DNA of 64,000 nucleotides from an uncultured Tidjanibacter sp. (GCA_947852905.1 CANTVF010000002.1:1-64000), one strand, 5' to 3'; positions 27,841 to 36,941 are shown, counted from the stretch's first letter. The notes: generated by a model from the sequence alone, not told the origin. Numbers and translations: made by a program.

Positions 27841-28019
27841 TCGCCGCTTATGCCCCAGCATGACAAAACGGCGACTCGTGAAACTCTACGGCCACCGGTC
27901 ACACATGCACAGTAGCAGCCTTCGCAATGCAATAGTCCGCACTGTTCTTACCGTCCTATGACAAACAGAAGCGGCCGTTTACGGGCACGACATCGCATAA
28001 CGGACACAGACAATTTCGC

Positions 28020-28760
28020 ATGAAACTATTCAAGGACAAAACATGGTGGGATAACATGTCCGCCAATTTCGTCGGAGCTTTTCTCGGCATCGTCATCACA
28101 TTCGGCACGACGGCTCTGATAGACGACATTGCACGCCACCGCATGGCTAAAAAAGCCGCCCTGATAACGATAGCGCAGCTCGACAACGAAATCATGCAAA
28201 TGGAATACACTGTTGAGGAAATGCGGCACAAGGACAGCATACTGTCCTATGTAGCCAGTCGCTACCCTGACAAAATAGACGACATCAGCGCCGATACCAT
28301 CAGAATGTTCTGGCAATACGTCAAGATGCCGCCGGTCTATCTGCACGACCATTCGGCCGAAAATATCTTCACCGGCAGCATAGAAATGTGGAAAGATTTC
28401 GACGACCTCGAACTGTTGAACTCCATAAACGAATGTTTTGCCGCGAAAAATCATGTTCTGGAATTTTTCTACGACATCAACGATTATCAAAGAGAGACCT
28501 TCAATAAATTCAGTTCCGCCAAACGGACGACCGAATACGGCGACATGTGGAAGCTCACTGAAGCGTGCATAGCCCATCCGGCCGTATACGACTTCATCGG
28601 CACGCATCGTTTATACTCCACATGGCTACCGATATTCGTGCAGCTTATCAAAGATGCCAACCAGGACAACAAACAGATGGCCGACGTGTCCGACGAAGAA
28701 CTTTACTCCATGTTTCCGAGCATTTACGAAGACGATGACGAGACGGAAGACATCGAATGA
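28020..28760 (+). CDS. Unknown protein with one N-terminal membrane segment
   Basis: I do not recognise this family. Residues about 14-34 form a single hydrophobic segment (NFVGAFLGIVITFGTTALI). A basic patch and a long helical cytoplasmic or periplasmic region (about 40-210) with coiled-coil character (AQLDNEIMQMEYTVEEMR) follow. The end is very acidic (YEDDDETEDIE). The stop overlaps the start of the HPr-kinase-like gene by 4 nt (ATGA), which signals translational coupling and a shared task. It may be a scaffold for the maturation complex; that is only inference. Confidence 0.8.
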   Translation: MKLFKDKTWWDNMSANFVGAFLGIVITFGTTALIDDIARHRMAKKAALITIAQLDNEIMQMEYTVEEMRHKDSILSYVASRYPDKIDDISADTIRMFWQYVKMPPVYLHDHSAENIFTGSIEMWKDFDDLELLNSINECFAAKNHVLEFFYDINDYQRETFNKFSSAKRTTEYGDMWKLTEACIAHPAVYDFIGTHRLYSTWLPIFVQLIKDANQDNKQMADVSDEELYSMFPSIYEDDDETEDIE

Positions 28761-29686
28761 TACATACGACAATGTACACAGCAAACACGATATACCTAAA
28801 GGTTGCCGAACACGTTTTCGCCATACGCACGGACAAGCATGATGCCATGCTCCGCCGCATGGAAAGGAACTACTCGCCGTTCATCATACCCGACGGCGGC
28901 GGGCGCCTTCTCTTTTCCATAGACATAGACCGACGCACGACATTCCCTGCCGGCGATCCTGTAAAGACATTCCGGTACATGCTCGCATCGGACAATGCCG
29001 AATTGCGGATATACCCCGACAGATACCTTCTTTCAATACTGAACGTGCGTAGCGGACGCACATTTTCGGCAGTCTGCCCTATGGAGACCGACTGTAACGG
29101 CCAATATCGTTTTCACTCCGACCTGACCATACAGGGCATCGCCCCTCCCTCACACATACTGGATCATCTGCTGATATTCGCATTTTCGGTAGCCTCCGTC
29201 TCCTACGACACTCTGCTCATACATGCCTCCACTATAGTACACGGCGGCAAGGCCGTCATGTTCCTCGGAGAATCCGGAACAGGCAAATCCACCCACTCGC
29301 GCATGTGGCTGGAAAACATACCGGGCACATCTTTGCTGAACGACGACGCACCAGCCGTGCGGGCATACGGCGACGGCCGTGTCACGGCATTCGGTACCCC
29401 GTGGAGCGGCAAAACGCCGTGTTACAAAAACGAATCGTATCCGCTCGCGGCGCTCGTCAGAATCAAACGTGCCCCATACAACGAACTGTCCCGACAATCG
29501 TCCCTACACGCATTCAGTGCGGTACTGCCCTCCTCGCTACCGACCATGCAACAGGACGAACGTCTGCTCGACGCAACTTGTGCGGCGATATCTACGGTGC
29601 TGTCCTCTACGCCTGTATACGTTATGGAATGCCTGCCCGATGCGGACGCCGCCCGCACGGCACACAAAGGATTATTCCGTTCATAG
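28757..29686 (+). CDS. HPr-kinase-like ATPase
   Basis: HPr kinase/phosphorylase-fold protein. The P-loop GESGTGKST (residues 171-179) is preceded by LLIHASTIVHGGKAVMFL and followed by the LLNDDAPAV motif that coordinates metal and phosphate, and by FGTPWSGKTPCYKN. The N-terminal ~130 residues are a separate beta-rich domain of unknown role. True HPrK phosphorylates HPr, but this stand-alone form beside PqqD is a different group. In some lasso-peptide clusters a related kinase phosphorylates the precursor's C-terminal serine. Coupled by overlap to the gene before it. Confidence 0.9.
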   Translation: MIHTTMYTANTIYLKVAEHVFAIRTDKHDAMLRRMERNYSPFIIPDGGGRLLFSIDIDRRTTFPAGDPVKTFRYMLASDNAELRIYPDRYLLSILNVRSGRTFSAVCPMETDCNGQYRFHSDLTIQGIAPPSHILDHLLIFAFSVASVSYDTLLIHASTIVHGGKAVMFLGESGTGKSTHSRMWLENIPGTSLLNDDAPAVRAYGDGRVTAFGTPWSGKTPCYKNESYPLAALVRIKRAPYNELSRQSSLHAFSAVLPSSLPTMQQDERLLDATCAAISTVLSSTPVYVMECLPDADAARTAHKGLFRS

Positions 29687-30245
29687 ACCATAACCCAAGA
29701 CGACGAAAAAACGCTGTCCGAACACGCGCCCGACCTGTGTCCGCAGCCCCGACATGAATAACGGGTATAAAACGGGCTTCCCCCCGGTGCTACCCCACAT
29801 TACGTTACGGCATGCCGTGCGAACGAGCAGTCATAAACGCCCTACAGCGCTCCCTCCCGAAGTCATACGCCCCGACGACATACCGACCTGCAAAACGCGG
29901 ATCCGGCCGGAAAAAACATATCGAGACAATAAGGTTAACGACATTTCCTCCTTGTCGTCAATAAATTGAAAGCCTTTCCCTTACGACACCAACATTATCC
30001 CACTACAACCGTCGCACGCCGCATACCGAACTATCGGCAGATCAACCGAGAGCAAACATTTTCAGCCAACCTCCGGAAAATCACCGACATGGCAATAAAC
30101 TACCCCACTCCTTACTTATCCCCCAACTCCCGACGCAGAAACCACACGCAGCCAGACTGATAATCACTATTATCCGCCCTCTGTATTTATCCCGAAAATC
30201 CACTCGTATTCCCTCCGTAGCATCGTCCGACATCCCGGAAAACTC
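29687..30245. other. About 560 bp with no gene seen
   Basis: Lies between the HPr-kinase-like gene and the terminator of the pth operon. No plausible frame, RNA or promoter was recognised; open frames are short, proline/arginine-rich and lack family features. Confidence 0.45.
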
Positions 30246-30285
30246 TCAAAAAAAACAAGGTATCGGACAAATCCGCCCGATACCT
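30246..30285 (-). terminator. Terminator of the rplY-pth operon
   Basis: Nine-base-pair stem (30258-30266 with 30277-30285); on the minus strand it is followed by TTGTTTTTTTT. It is 165 nt past the pth stop. Confidence 0.85.
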
Positions 30286-30450
30286 CTGACATATATCTTA
30301 TTATCGTCCCGCTACAGTACGCCACCCCTGACTGCCGCATCTACGCGCAGCCGTGGCAGGCCTCGCGCCATGAGCTAACAGGGAAAGCGTATTCAAAAAC
30401 GCAGGACTGCGGCAGACCAGCCTTTCTACCCCGCACAAACCGTCTCCCGG

Positions 30451-31038
30451 CTATTTTGCAGGAGCGGCACCTTCGCCTTTCTTGTTGAACGTATTCATGG
30501 TGCGTTCCACGCCTATGGTCCCGAACGATAATACGGCCTCCACCGCCGTATCTATCTGCGCTTTCAACAGAGGTTTTTCCTCGTCAGACCAACCGCCGAG
30601 GACATAGTCCACCTGACGCCCCTGTGCGAAATTATGCCCTATGCCGCATCTCAGGCGCGGGTAGTTGTTCGTACCTATGCAGGAATCTATGCTCTTCAAA
30701 CCGTTATGCCCGCCGTCGCTACCTTTGCCACGCATGCGCAACGCCCCGGTAGGCAAAGCCAGATCGTCCACGACAACCAGCATGTCGGCCGGTTCGATCT
30801 TCTCTTTCTGCAACCAATACCTAACGGCATTGCCGCTCAGATTCATATATGTGGACGGTTTCAACAACACGAACGTGCGTCCCTTGTAACGCATCTCCGC
30901 GACGTCGCCGTAACGATCCGTCCTAAAAACAGTGTTGGATACCGCAGCAAGGGCATCCAACACTTTAAAACCTATATTGTGCCGGGTTTCGGCATACTCG
31001 TTACCTATATTTCCGAGCCCGACGATAAGATATTTCAA
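30451..31038 (-). CDS. pth: Peptidyl-tRNA hydrolase
   Basis: Recycles peptidyl-tRNA released from stalled ribosomes. Family motifs are all visible: LIVGLGNIGNEYAETRHNIGF at the N-terminus (catalytic His20), KPSTYMNLSG near residue 60, DDLALPTGALRMRGKGSDGGHNGLKSI near 90-115. Length of 195 is typical. It is 24 nt downstream of rplY on the same strand, the usual Bacteroidota pairing of these two translation genes. Confidence 0.97.
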   Translation of the reverse strand: MKYLIVGLGNIGNEYAETRHNIGFKVLDALAAVSNTVFRTDRYGDVAEMRYKGRTFVLLKPSTYMNLSGNAVRYWLQKEKIEPADMLVVVDDLALPTGALRMRGKGSDGGHNGLKSIDSCIGTNNYPRLRCGIGHNFAQGRQVDYVLGGWSDEEKPLLKAQIDTAVEAVLSFGTIGVERTMNTFNKKGEGAAPAK

Positions 31039-31062
31039 CTCTTATCTTCTTTTAAAATCCTA

Positions 31063-31641
31063 CTACTTGGCAGCGGCAGCCGCAGCGCCACGGGCTGCAC
31101 GGGTCATAATAACCGCACATACGGAAGTGGTCGCCGGGTTGAGCAAGGTCAGATTGTCATATTTGAGGTCGCCCACGAAGATCGACTTACCGATATTGAG
31201 GTCGGTAATATCTATTTCGAGATAGTCGGGCAGATACTCCACGAGACCGCTTACACGCAGTTTGCGTTTCTGAACGGTGAGCTTACCGCCGAGTTTCACA
31301 CCTTCGGAGTTACCTACGATCCTGATCGGCACGTCGATAGCGACCGGACGACCGGGAATAACGCGGAAAAAGTCCATATGCATGGGGTAATCCTTCACCG
31401 GATGATACTGCACGTCACGCAGAACGGCAGTTTCCTTTTTACCATCTATGTCGAACTCCACTATATACGAATTGGGAGTGAACAGAAGCTGCTTGATGTC
31501 TTTCTCGTTGACTGCGAAATGAATTTCCGCATCGTGTCCGCCGTAAAGCACAGCGGGAACAAGGCCTTCGCGACGTACGTCTTTAGTACCTTTCTTTCCG
31601 AACTCGGTGCGTTTAACACCTTTGATCTGAATTGTCTGCAT
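31063..31641 (-). CDS. rplY: Ribosomal protein bL25, long form (Ctc-like)
   Basis: 5S-rRNA-binding ribosomal protein of the general-stress-protein Ctc type. The L25 domain (about 1-92) has the REGLVPAVLYGG and FRVIPGRPV segments. The C-terminal TL5-like beta domain (about 93-185) includes LEYLPDYLEIDI-type residues. It ends in an alanine-rich tail. The 192-residue length is the two-domain form common in Bacteroidota. It is the first gene of the operon with pth. Confidence 0.95.
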   Translation of the reverse strand: MQTIQIKGVKRTEFGKKGTKDVRREGLVPAVLYGGHDAEIHFAVNEKDIKQLLFTPNSYIVEFDIDGKKETAVLRDVQYHPVKDYPMHMDFFRVIPGRPVAIDVPIRIVGNSEGVKLGGKLTVQKRKLRVSGLVEYLPDYLEIDITDLNIGKSIFVGDLKYDNLTLLNPATTSVCAVIMTRAARGAAAAAAK

Positions 31642-31762
31642 TTTGATTGTCTTTTTATCGTTACACTTGGGCGGTACTCAGCTACCCCTTCGGAGACACT
31701 TCAAGCGACACTGTCGCCCTCCGTATCTTGCCTACGGCATATCCCCATTCCGCCTGCGGGCG

Positions 31763-31794
31763 CAAAGATAATACTTTTCCGCCATACGCACAAC
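31763..31794 (-). promoter_or_regulatory. Promoter for rplY-pth
   Basis: Minus-strand TATCTTTG (31763-31770) with a GTTG −33-like box 20 nt upstream (31791-31794), one base off the consensus. It lies about 120 nt before the rplY start. Confidence 0.6.
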
Positions 31795-31920
31795 ACCCCC
31801 GACGCAAATACACCGTTTCAACGATACGGGAAATGCGCCCCGTTCCGAATCGTGATTTCCCCCGCGACCGGCCGGAAATAAGGAAAAGTCAAAAAAAATC
31901 TAATTTTTCAGGCGCGGATT

Positions 31921-31951
31921 TTTGCATATTCAAAAAATAGCCCTACATTTG
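31921..31951 (+). promoter_or_regulatory. Promoter for tRNA-Leu
   Basis: TTTG (31921-31924), 19 nt, TACATTTG (31944-31951). A perfect match about 75 nt before the tRNA. Confidence 0.8.
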
Positions 31952-32025
31952 CACACCTTTTCGGAGGTAAGTTCTTCAGAACATACTGATAGAGGCACGG
32001 GCAACATGATGTTGCCGTGCGTAAT

Positions 32026-32110
32026 GCCCAGATGGTGGAATTGGTAGACACGCTACTTTGAGGGGGTAGTGCCGGTTTACGGCGTGTGAGTTCGAGTCTC
32101 GTTCTGGGCA
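32026..32110 (+). tRNA. tRNA-Leu, anticodon GAG
   Basis: 85 nt, class II. The acceptor stem GCCCAGA pairs with TCTGGGC. The anticodon stem CTACT/GGTAG holds the loop TTGAGGG with anticodon GAG, so it reads CTC and CTT. A long variable arm follows and the T loop is GTTCGAGTC. The 3′ CCA is not encoded. Confidence 0.95.
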
Positions 32111-32119
32111 CTGATAACG

Positions 32120-32153
32120 AAAGCCGCTGAATATTCAGCGGCTTTATCTTTTC
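32120..32153 (+). terminator. Terminator after tRNA-Leu
   Basis: Perfect hairpin, 32120-32145 (11-bp stem, 4-nt loop), followed by ATCTTTTC. It is 10 nt past the tRNA. Confidence 0.9.
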
Positions 32154-32353
32154 TTAAAATTAGTCCTCTAATTTTCCGCAACGTTTCCTCTTATTGGCCG
32201 AATCGATCATAAGCACCTCTCTGCAACGACATTCCGCCCGCCCATACCCATTGCCGTGCAACTCGTGACAGCAACTATCATGTAAGAACAACCGCCGGAG
32301 CGAAGATTCTTTCCTACGAACCATTACTTTAAATCATTTCACAGTAATGCGGA

Positions 32354-32383
32354 TAAAAAAACGGAGTACCGACCGCACCCCGT
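32354..32383 (-). terminator. Terminator after the 32401-32838 lipoprotein gene
   Basis: Stem 32361-32367 with 32377-32383 (one G·T), followed on the minus strand by a run of seven Ts. It is 18 nt past the stop. Confidence 0.75.
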
Positions 32384-32400
32384 TCTGAAATCATTTCGAT

Positions 32401-32838
32401 TTATTTACCCGACTCTATTTCTGCAAAGAAATCATCGGTGAACACAAACAGATAATGTCTTTCGTATTTTTCATCAAAAATCACCGTATAAATATCCAAA
32501 TTATATAAATTGTCTTCTATCGGCATAGTGGGGTGTAGATATTCTGCACTAATTTCGGTATTGTCTATAACTATTTTATAATATTCCCAAAAAGGAAGAG
32601 CAAAACCTCCTCGTCCATAATGCATGTCCACATATTCTTCACCCGGCTCTATGAGAATCGAAATAGTTTTATAGATTTCGGGAGTAATAGCTTCATAGCA
32701 GGTTATTGTTACAGGCAACTCAGTGTCATTCTGGAAAATATACTTTGTAATACATTCGTGCGGCTCTTCCTTTTTGCAGCCGGTCAGCAACAACCCCAGA
32801 AGACAACTTGCAAAAATCAGTGAAACAAACTTTCTCAT
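32401..32838 (-). CDS. Small lipoprotein of unknown function (pair member A)
   Basis: Signal peptide with lipobox LTGC (from the ATG at 32838), then a 120-residue beta-rich domain with no known family. It opens with a YIFQNDTELPVTITCY segment and ends in LFVFTDDFFAEIESGK. The protein at 33136 shares both ends (YFQNDTKNEIIIQCF and LYVFTDDFF), so the two are diverged paralogues. The DNA is clearly AT-richer than the flanking genes. Outer-membrane location is inferred from the lipobox. Confidence 0.85.
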   Translation of the reverse strand: MRKFVSLIFASCLLGLLLTGCKKEEPHECITKYIFQNDTELPVTITCYEAITPEIYKTISILIEPGEEYVDMHYGRGGFALPFWEYYKIVIDNTEISAEYLHPTMPIEDNLYNLDIYTVIFDEKYERHYLFVFTDDFFAEIESGK

Positions 32839-33135
32839 ATCCGTCATATTATTAATTATGATAATAAACCGCCCCTACTTTGTACCATAGATGCAAAAGC
32901 GTTCGCGTTAGTTTTTGTTACATCGGTATGAAAGCAAATTTAGAAGTCTCGATAATACAAGATATTTAGATGATTGAAATATCCTTGTCACTTAGTGACA
33001 AACAGGCCGAAAAAACGAGTACACATTTTGATACGAGTGACAAAAGCCAGCTGAATTACACTTCGTCTCACATTTGAAATTAAATCAATGGCACTAGTAA
33101 AAGCTCCTTATCATCATTTGTCCTAATTAATTGTA

Positions 33136-33573
33136 TCATTTTTCCAAAGGCTCTCCGTCTTTGAAAAAGTCATCGGTAAAAACATATAAATATGTTTGAT
33201 AACTATCCTCATTCTTTATCTGAGTATAATTGCCTGCATCAAATAATCTTACACCTTTATCGGTATTATCAATATCTCTATATTGAATAACCTGATTTAT
33301 ATTATTACTGATAACTACTTTTCCATAAGTACAAAATGGAAAATCCGGGACTTTAGCGAAACTATAAAAAGTAATATGATTTTCACCATTTGCAGGGATA
33401 GCAATACTCTCTCCTGCTTTTTCGTCATTGCATCCGTAGAAACATTGTATAATTATTTCGTTTTTTGTGTCATTCTGAAAGTAACAGATCAGATCATATG
33501 ATTTATCGACATTGCAACTCGTTATTGAGGCAATACATATAATAACACTGAGTGTTGTAAAAAGTCGTTTCAT
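33136..33573 (-). CDS. Small lipoprotein of unknown function (pair member B)
   Basis: 145 residues with a signal peptide and lipobox ITSC (Cys at 20). It is a paralogue of the preceding lipoprotein: both have an FQNDT strand near the start of the mature domain and end in YVFTDDFF. It is even AT-richer in codon use than its partner and the two are separated by 300 bp of AT-rich DNA. Either recent acquisition or relaxed selection could explain this. No function can be given. Confidence 0.85.
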   Translation of the reverse strand: MKRLFTTLSVIICIASITSCNVDKSYDLICYFQNDTKNEIIIQCFYGCNDEKAGESIAIPANGENHITFYSFAKVPDFPFCTYGKVVISNNINQVIQYRDIDNTDKGVRLFDAGNYTQIKNEDSYQTYLYVFTDDFFKDGEPLEK

Positions 33574-34092
33574 AGTTCTAAAGTTTTTAGGTTTTCGAAT
33601 CCGGTTATCTCTTTCTTCTCAGATGCAGCAAGCCCCGTTTTCGTTGCATCGGCCTGAAAACAAATTTAGAAATACTTCCGGTCTACAACTGCCTCAACAC
33701 TTTATTTTTATGTCCGTAATCAAAAAAAGCGGTGACCGCAAGGTTTCGCTTCCTCACAACCACCGTTTCGCTTTTCGGCCGTCACAGATATTGACTTTAA
33801 TCTCATTACGACACGCCTCTATATTCCGACACACGCCATTCCGCCGCAACACCCCCTCATCAACCGCGTAAGATATCAACAACACTTTGCGCAACGACGA
33901 AATCCGCATAATCAATCGCAAGGCATAATGCCGACAGCTTCCGCATGAGCCGACGCCGACAACAATAAGCAATGCACCGTAAATCCCTCAATAATTTCAG
34001 ACAACGACGAATCACGTCATACGGCCGCAGACAGTTTCTGTCGCATAATCAACTCAACCCGGAAACAGCTCCAACCATAGTAAGGAAAATGA
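33574..34092. other. About 520-bp gap, no gene seen
   Basis: Region between the small lipoprotein and the DUF2023 terminator. Composition shifts back from AT-rich to the typical level across it. No plausible frame was recognised. Confidence 0.45.
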
Positions 34093-34132
34093 CGGGGCGC
34101 AGGCCTCATAATTAATATAAGCCTGCGCCCCG
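34093..34132 (-). terminator. Terminator of the flavodoxin-DUF2023 operon
   Basis: Perfect 12-bp GC-rich stem (34093-34104 with 34121-34132), 42 nt past the stop; TCATTTTCC follows on the minus strand. Confidence 0.75.
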
Positions 34133-34174
34133 ACACGCACCGGAAATACCATACTCATTTCCGGCATAAAATCC

Positions 34175-34594
34175 CTAACAACACACTTTGCCCGTCTCTA
34201 AACCTACCGACTGCAATCTGGCCTTACGGTCGCAGAATCTACGGCACTGCTGAGTTATATCGTAACCGAGCATCGCCCCCAGCATGAAATCTTCCTCGGG
34301 TGTCAGGCGATTCAGCGGTTTGCCTATAAATTCAGACACCGCATCCAGACAAGCCCGTTCTCCGAAAAACAGGTTCACATTGCGATTACCCAACTCACGG
34401 GTAAGGTATTCTATCCCCAGTTCGTCGAGCCGTTCTTTGATAATCGCCGCACAAGTGGGACATAACGTACACAAAACCAGACTGCGCACCCCTTTCTGAA
34501 ATTCGTAGATCAGATGCAAGGCCGTCTGCATCTTGCCCAAACGGACATAATCCAGCGGCGCCATGGTCACGAATTTTTGATAGTCTGTACCCAC
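34175..34594 (-). CDS. DUF2023 family protein
   Basis: 139-residue protein of the DUF2023 family: an N-terminal helical part, LCTLCPTCAAIIKERL with two closely spaced cysteines (about residues 42-48), the NLFFGERACLDAVSEFIGKPLNRLTPEEDFMLGAMLGYD core, and a Cys-rich end. The family is known from Helicobacter and Bacteroidota, typically beside flavodoxin. Here it overlaps the flavodoxin gene by 28 nt, so it is translationally coupled and probably works with it. A redox or flavodoxin-specific role is inference. Confidence 0.88.
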   Translation of the reverse strand: MGTDYQKFVTMAPLDYVRLGKMQTALHLIYEFQKGVRSLVLCTLCPTCAAIIKERLDELGIEYLTRELGNRNVNLFFGERACLDAVSEFIGKPLNRLTPEEDFMLGAMLGYDITQQCRRFCDRKARLQSVGLETGKVCC

Positions 34595-35058
34595 GCTTCG
34601 GTACGTTCTTCGGTCTTGTCCGGCTCGTCGTCGTCAGCCAGCAATCCGATAACGTTGCCTCCGTCGAAAGCCCTCGAATCCGTCACCGGATATCCAGATG
34701 CATCCATATTACCTATAAAAGTACATCCCGTACCTGAAAGTTCGTCGCGGATAATTCCGAGCGCATCGCAAAAAGTATCGGGAAACGACCCGCTGTTTCC
34801 GCAACCGAAAAAACCGACTTTCTTACCGGATAGATTCTCTTTCGCGAGTTTTCCCACGAACGACTCCCAATCGTCCTGCAAATCGCCGACACCCCATGTC
34901 GAAGAGCCGAGCAACAACGTATCGTAAGCGGCGACGGCATCAGCCGATGCACTGCCGACATTATAAACGTCGGACGGAGCCACGCCGAGTCTGGCTGCGA
35001 TTTCGTTGGCGAGCGATTCGGTATTACCAGTAGAGCTGCCATAAAAAATTCCTATCAT
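34567..35058 (-). CDS. Flavodoxin (long chain)
   Basis: FMN-binding electron carrier of 163 residues. The phosphate-binding loop GSSTGNTE is at about residues 8-15. The W and aromatic FMN-flanking segment SSTWGVGDLQDDWE sits at about 52-65, and the FGCGNSGSFPDTFCDALG loop near 84-101. It can replace ferredoxin as electron donor, for example for pyruvate oxidoreductase, under iron limitation (family knowledge). It forms an operon with the DUF2023 gene (28-nt overlap). Confidence 0.95.
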   Translation of the reverse strand: MIGIFYGSSTGNTESLANEIAARLGVAPSDVYNVGSASADAVAAYDTLLLGSSTWGVGDLQDDWESFVGKLAKENLSGKKVGFFGCGNSGSFPDTFCDALGIIRDELSGTGCTFIGNMDASGYPVTDSRAFDGGNVIGLLADDDEPDKTEERTEAWVQTIKNS

Positions 35059-35091
35059 GATCCTGTATTTTTTTAATTATAATAATGTGAG

Positions 35092-35418
35092 CTACTTTTT
35101 CTTCTTTTTGGGATTCTCCGGAAACCACCCTTTGCGCACCCGCTCGCGCTGCTGGAACATCTCCAGAATACTCCAGAACGACGAAAACGCCACCACACCC
35201 AACAACATCGAAACAAACATGCCGTCCACGGTCACCGATCCAGCGGCTGCAGCAAGGCCGGCAACGAGGAATACCCACCATGACCGCACACCCCAATGAT
35301 ATTCGGCCTTGATGACAATGGGGTGAAAAAGCCCTATGACCAAAAAGGTACACAATCCGACACACAGTCCTGTCAGATTATTCGCATCTATATAAGAAAG
35401 TATATCCTGCATGTCCAA
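35092..35418 (-). CDS. DUF4491 family membrane protein
   Basis: 108-residue inner-membrane protein of the DUF4491 family. Three hydrophobic segments lie at about residues 16-33, 45-62 and 66-84. The motif NLTGLCVGLCTFLVIGLFHPIVIKAEYHWG is the family core. It ends QQRERVRKGWFPENP followed by five lysines, which is typical of the family. Function unknown. The flavodoxin gene begins 33 nt downstream, so the three genes may form one operon. A −7-like box TATTTTTG lies on the minus strand at 35549-35556. Confidence 0.9.
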   Translation of the reverse strand: MDMQDILSYIDANNLTGLCVGLCTFLVIGLFHPIVIKAEYHWGVRSWWVFLVAGLAAAAGSVTVDGMFVSMLLGVVAFSSFWSILEMFQQRERVRKGWFPENPKKKKK

Positions 35419-35958
35419 TCCATCGTTTCCTGTCTCCGCACCGAATGTCCCCGCAAGGCTTTACGGTGAACATACTACAATCGCCGCATTATCATGCCGA
35501 ACAGCGGAAGCCATGTACGGCCCCACATCCGTCATATTCACTGCAACAAAAATACCCCCGCCAATGACGCAAGTCAATCCCCATATTTAGGGAAATCGCA
35601 TACCCCAGTTCCCGCAGTACGCACAAACGGTCACCTATAATGCTAAAAATACCTAAGCCTTGCTACCGCAATGCCCTCTATACCGATAATGCGGATTCTT
35701 ACCGCCCTATCCCACCTCCTCGGTTTGTCCCTAATATACGCCTCCGCCGCACCACCATGCCCTATAATGACCACCGTACCTATTAGTCATGAGACGGACA
35801 AAAAGCTGTTACCAGACCGCAGTCGGATTACATCAATTAAGAACCTTACGGCAATTCGTAATTCAGAGCCACACCCATAGCGACATATTACGCCACCACA
35901 ATGCAACATCAATCCTTTTTCGTTATATCGTACACTACAAACCGTCAGCCGACAACAG
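35419..35958. other. About 540-bp gap, no gene seen
   Basis: Upstream of DUF4491 and of the DUF6794-like gene. Nothing recognisable apart from the minus-strand −7 box at 35549-35556. Confidence 0.45.
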
Positions 35959-36071
35959 AATAAAAAAAGATCCGTTTTTATAACGGCAATCCTCTTCTCG
36001 GCCTTTAGGCCGATACGCAGGATAGGCGGGATTATCCGCCGAACGATATACCCGTAAGCATATCCGACGCA

Positions 36072-36734
36072 TTGCAATACCTCGATGACAAATGGTCTGA
36101 AGCGGACAAGGTGTCTTTCACGTCACAAGAAGAAAACGACACCGTCACGGAACTGCATGAAGGAACCGGAATGGGAATAAGAAATTACTGGGGGTTTTGG
36201 AAAACCAAGAAAAACCGGCTCGTCCGGGAACTCGAACGTTACGGCTTCGTACATCCCGACGACAAATCCAGCACCATACTGTCTCTGTTCTACAGGAAAC
36301 TTACCGACCCGGATTTCGATCTGCAAACGGAACTCGACGAATATAAGTCGATAAACAAGAATCTAAAAAAGCAGGACATAGCTTTCCGAAAATATCTGCG
36401 TAAAACATCTGTGTCCATATCGGTCGGCTATACGGTACAAATACCGCTCTCGGTCTACGGAAGCCATTATGCGACGATAAGCGACTTTTCACCCGATGAT
36501 TTCGACTACATAATAACCGGTACCGTCGTAAAGAAACGCGGCGGCAGAATGCTCCGCATGATAATCGAAACCGATGAAGCGTCATGCGGGAGACAAAACC
36601 GGCCGTATGAAAAATCCAAATACACAAAAGGATACAGATTCGATTTTCCTATGGCTATTTTTAAAATAATAATCGACGGGCAACCGACCCACGCCCACCC
36701 TATGACACGCAAATATAAAAATGATACCGATTGA
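36072..36734 (+). pseudogene. DUF6794-like protein, apparently lacking its start and signal peptide
   Basis: The body matches the DUF6794 type: a YLDDKWSEAD start, then GMGIRNYWGFW and GFVHPDDKSSTILSLFY, with an unannotated C-terminal part. In-frame sequence that fits the family (DIPVSISDAL) continues upstream of the only available start, a TTG at 36072, but no ATG, GTG or other start precedes it before a stop. A hydrophobic, signal-like stretch (KKRSVFITAILFSAF) can be read from about 35962 in a different frame and without an ATG. This suggests loss of the 5′ end by mutation and frameshift. It might still be expressed from the TTG as a cytoplasmic protein. Confidence 0.6.
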
Positions 36735-36901
36735 AACGGCAAACATCAGTTCTACGACCGAAGATATGGTACTGCCTGCGATAAAAGTTTGCAAAGATAA
36801 AGCCGCGCAACGCTACACAAATGACAGTAGTCATGAGTCCCGTTGACGGATGCAGCACATGATACCGGAAATAGCACACGACTACAATAAACCGCAAATA
36901 A

Positions 36902-36927
36902 AAAAGGCAGTCTGTAGACTGCCTTTT
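36902..36927 (-). terminator. Terminator after tRNA-Asp
   Basis: Perfect 11-bp stem (36902-36912 with 36917-36927) with a 4-nt loop and a T-rich end on the minus strand. Confidence 0.88.
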
Positions 36928-36941
36928 CCCAAACGACTTTG

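Noticed and set aside
23938-29686. A classical lasso-peptide cluster
   Set aside because: PqqD-like, kinase-like and exporter genes are there, but the lasso cyclase (asparagine-synthetase-like) and the transglutaminase-like protease are missing. I keep the locus as an unclassified peptide system.
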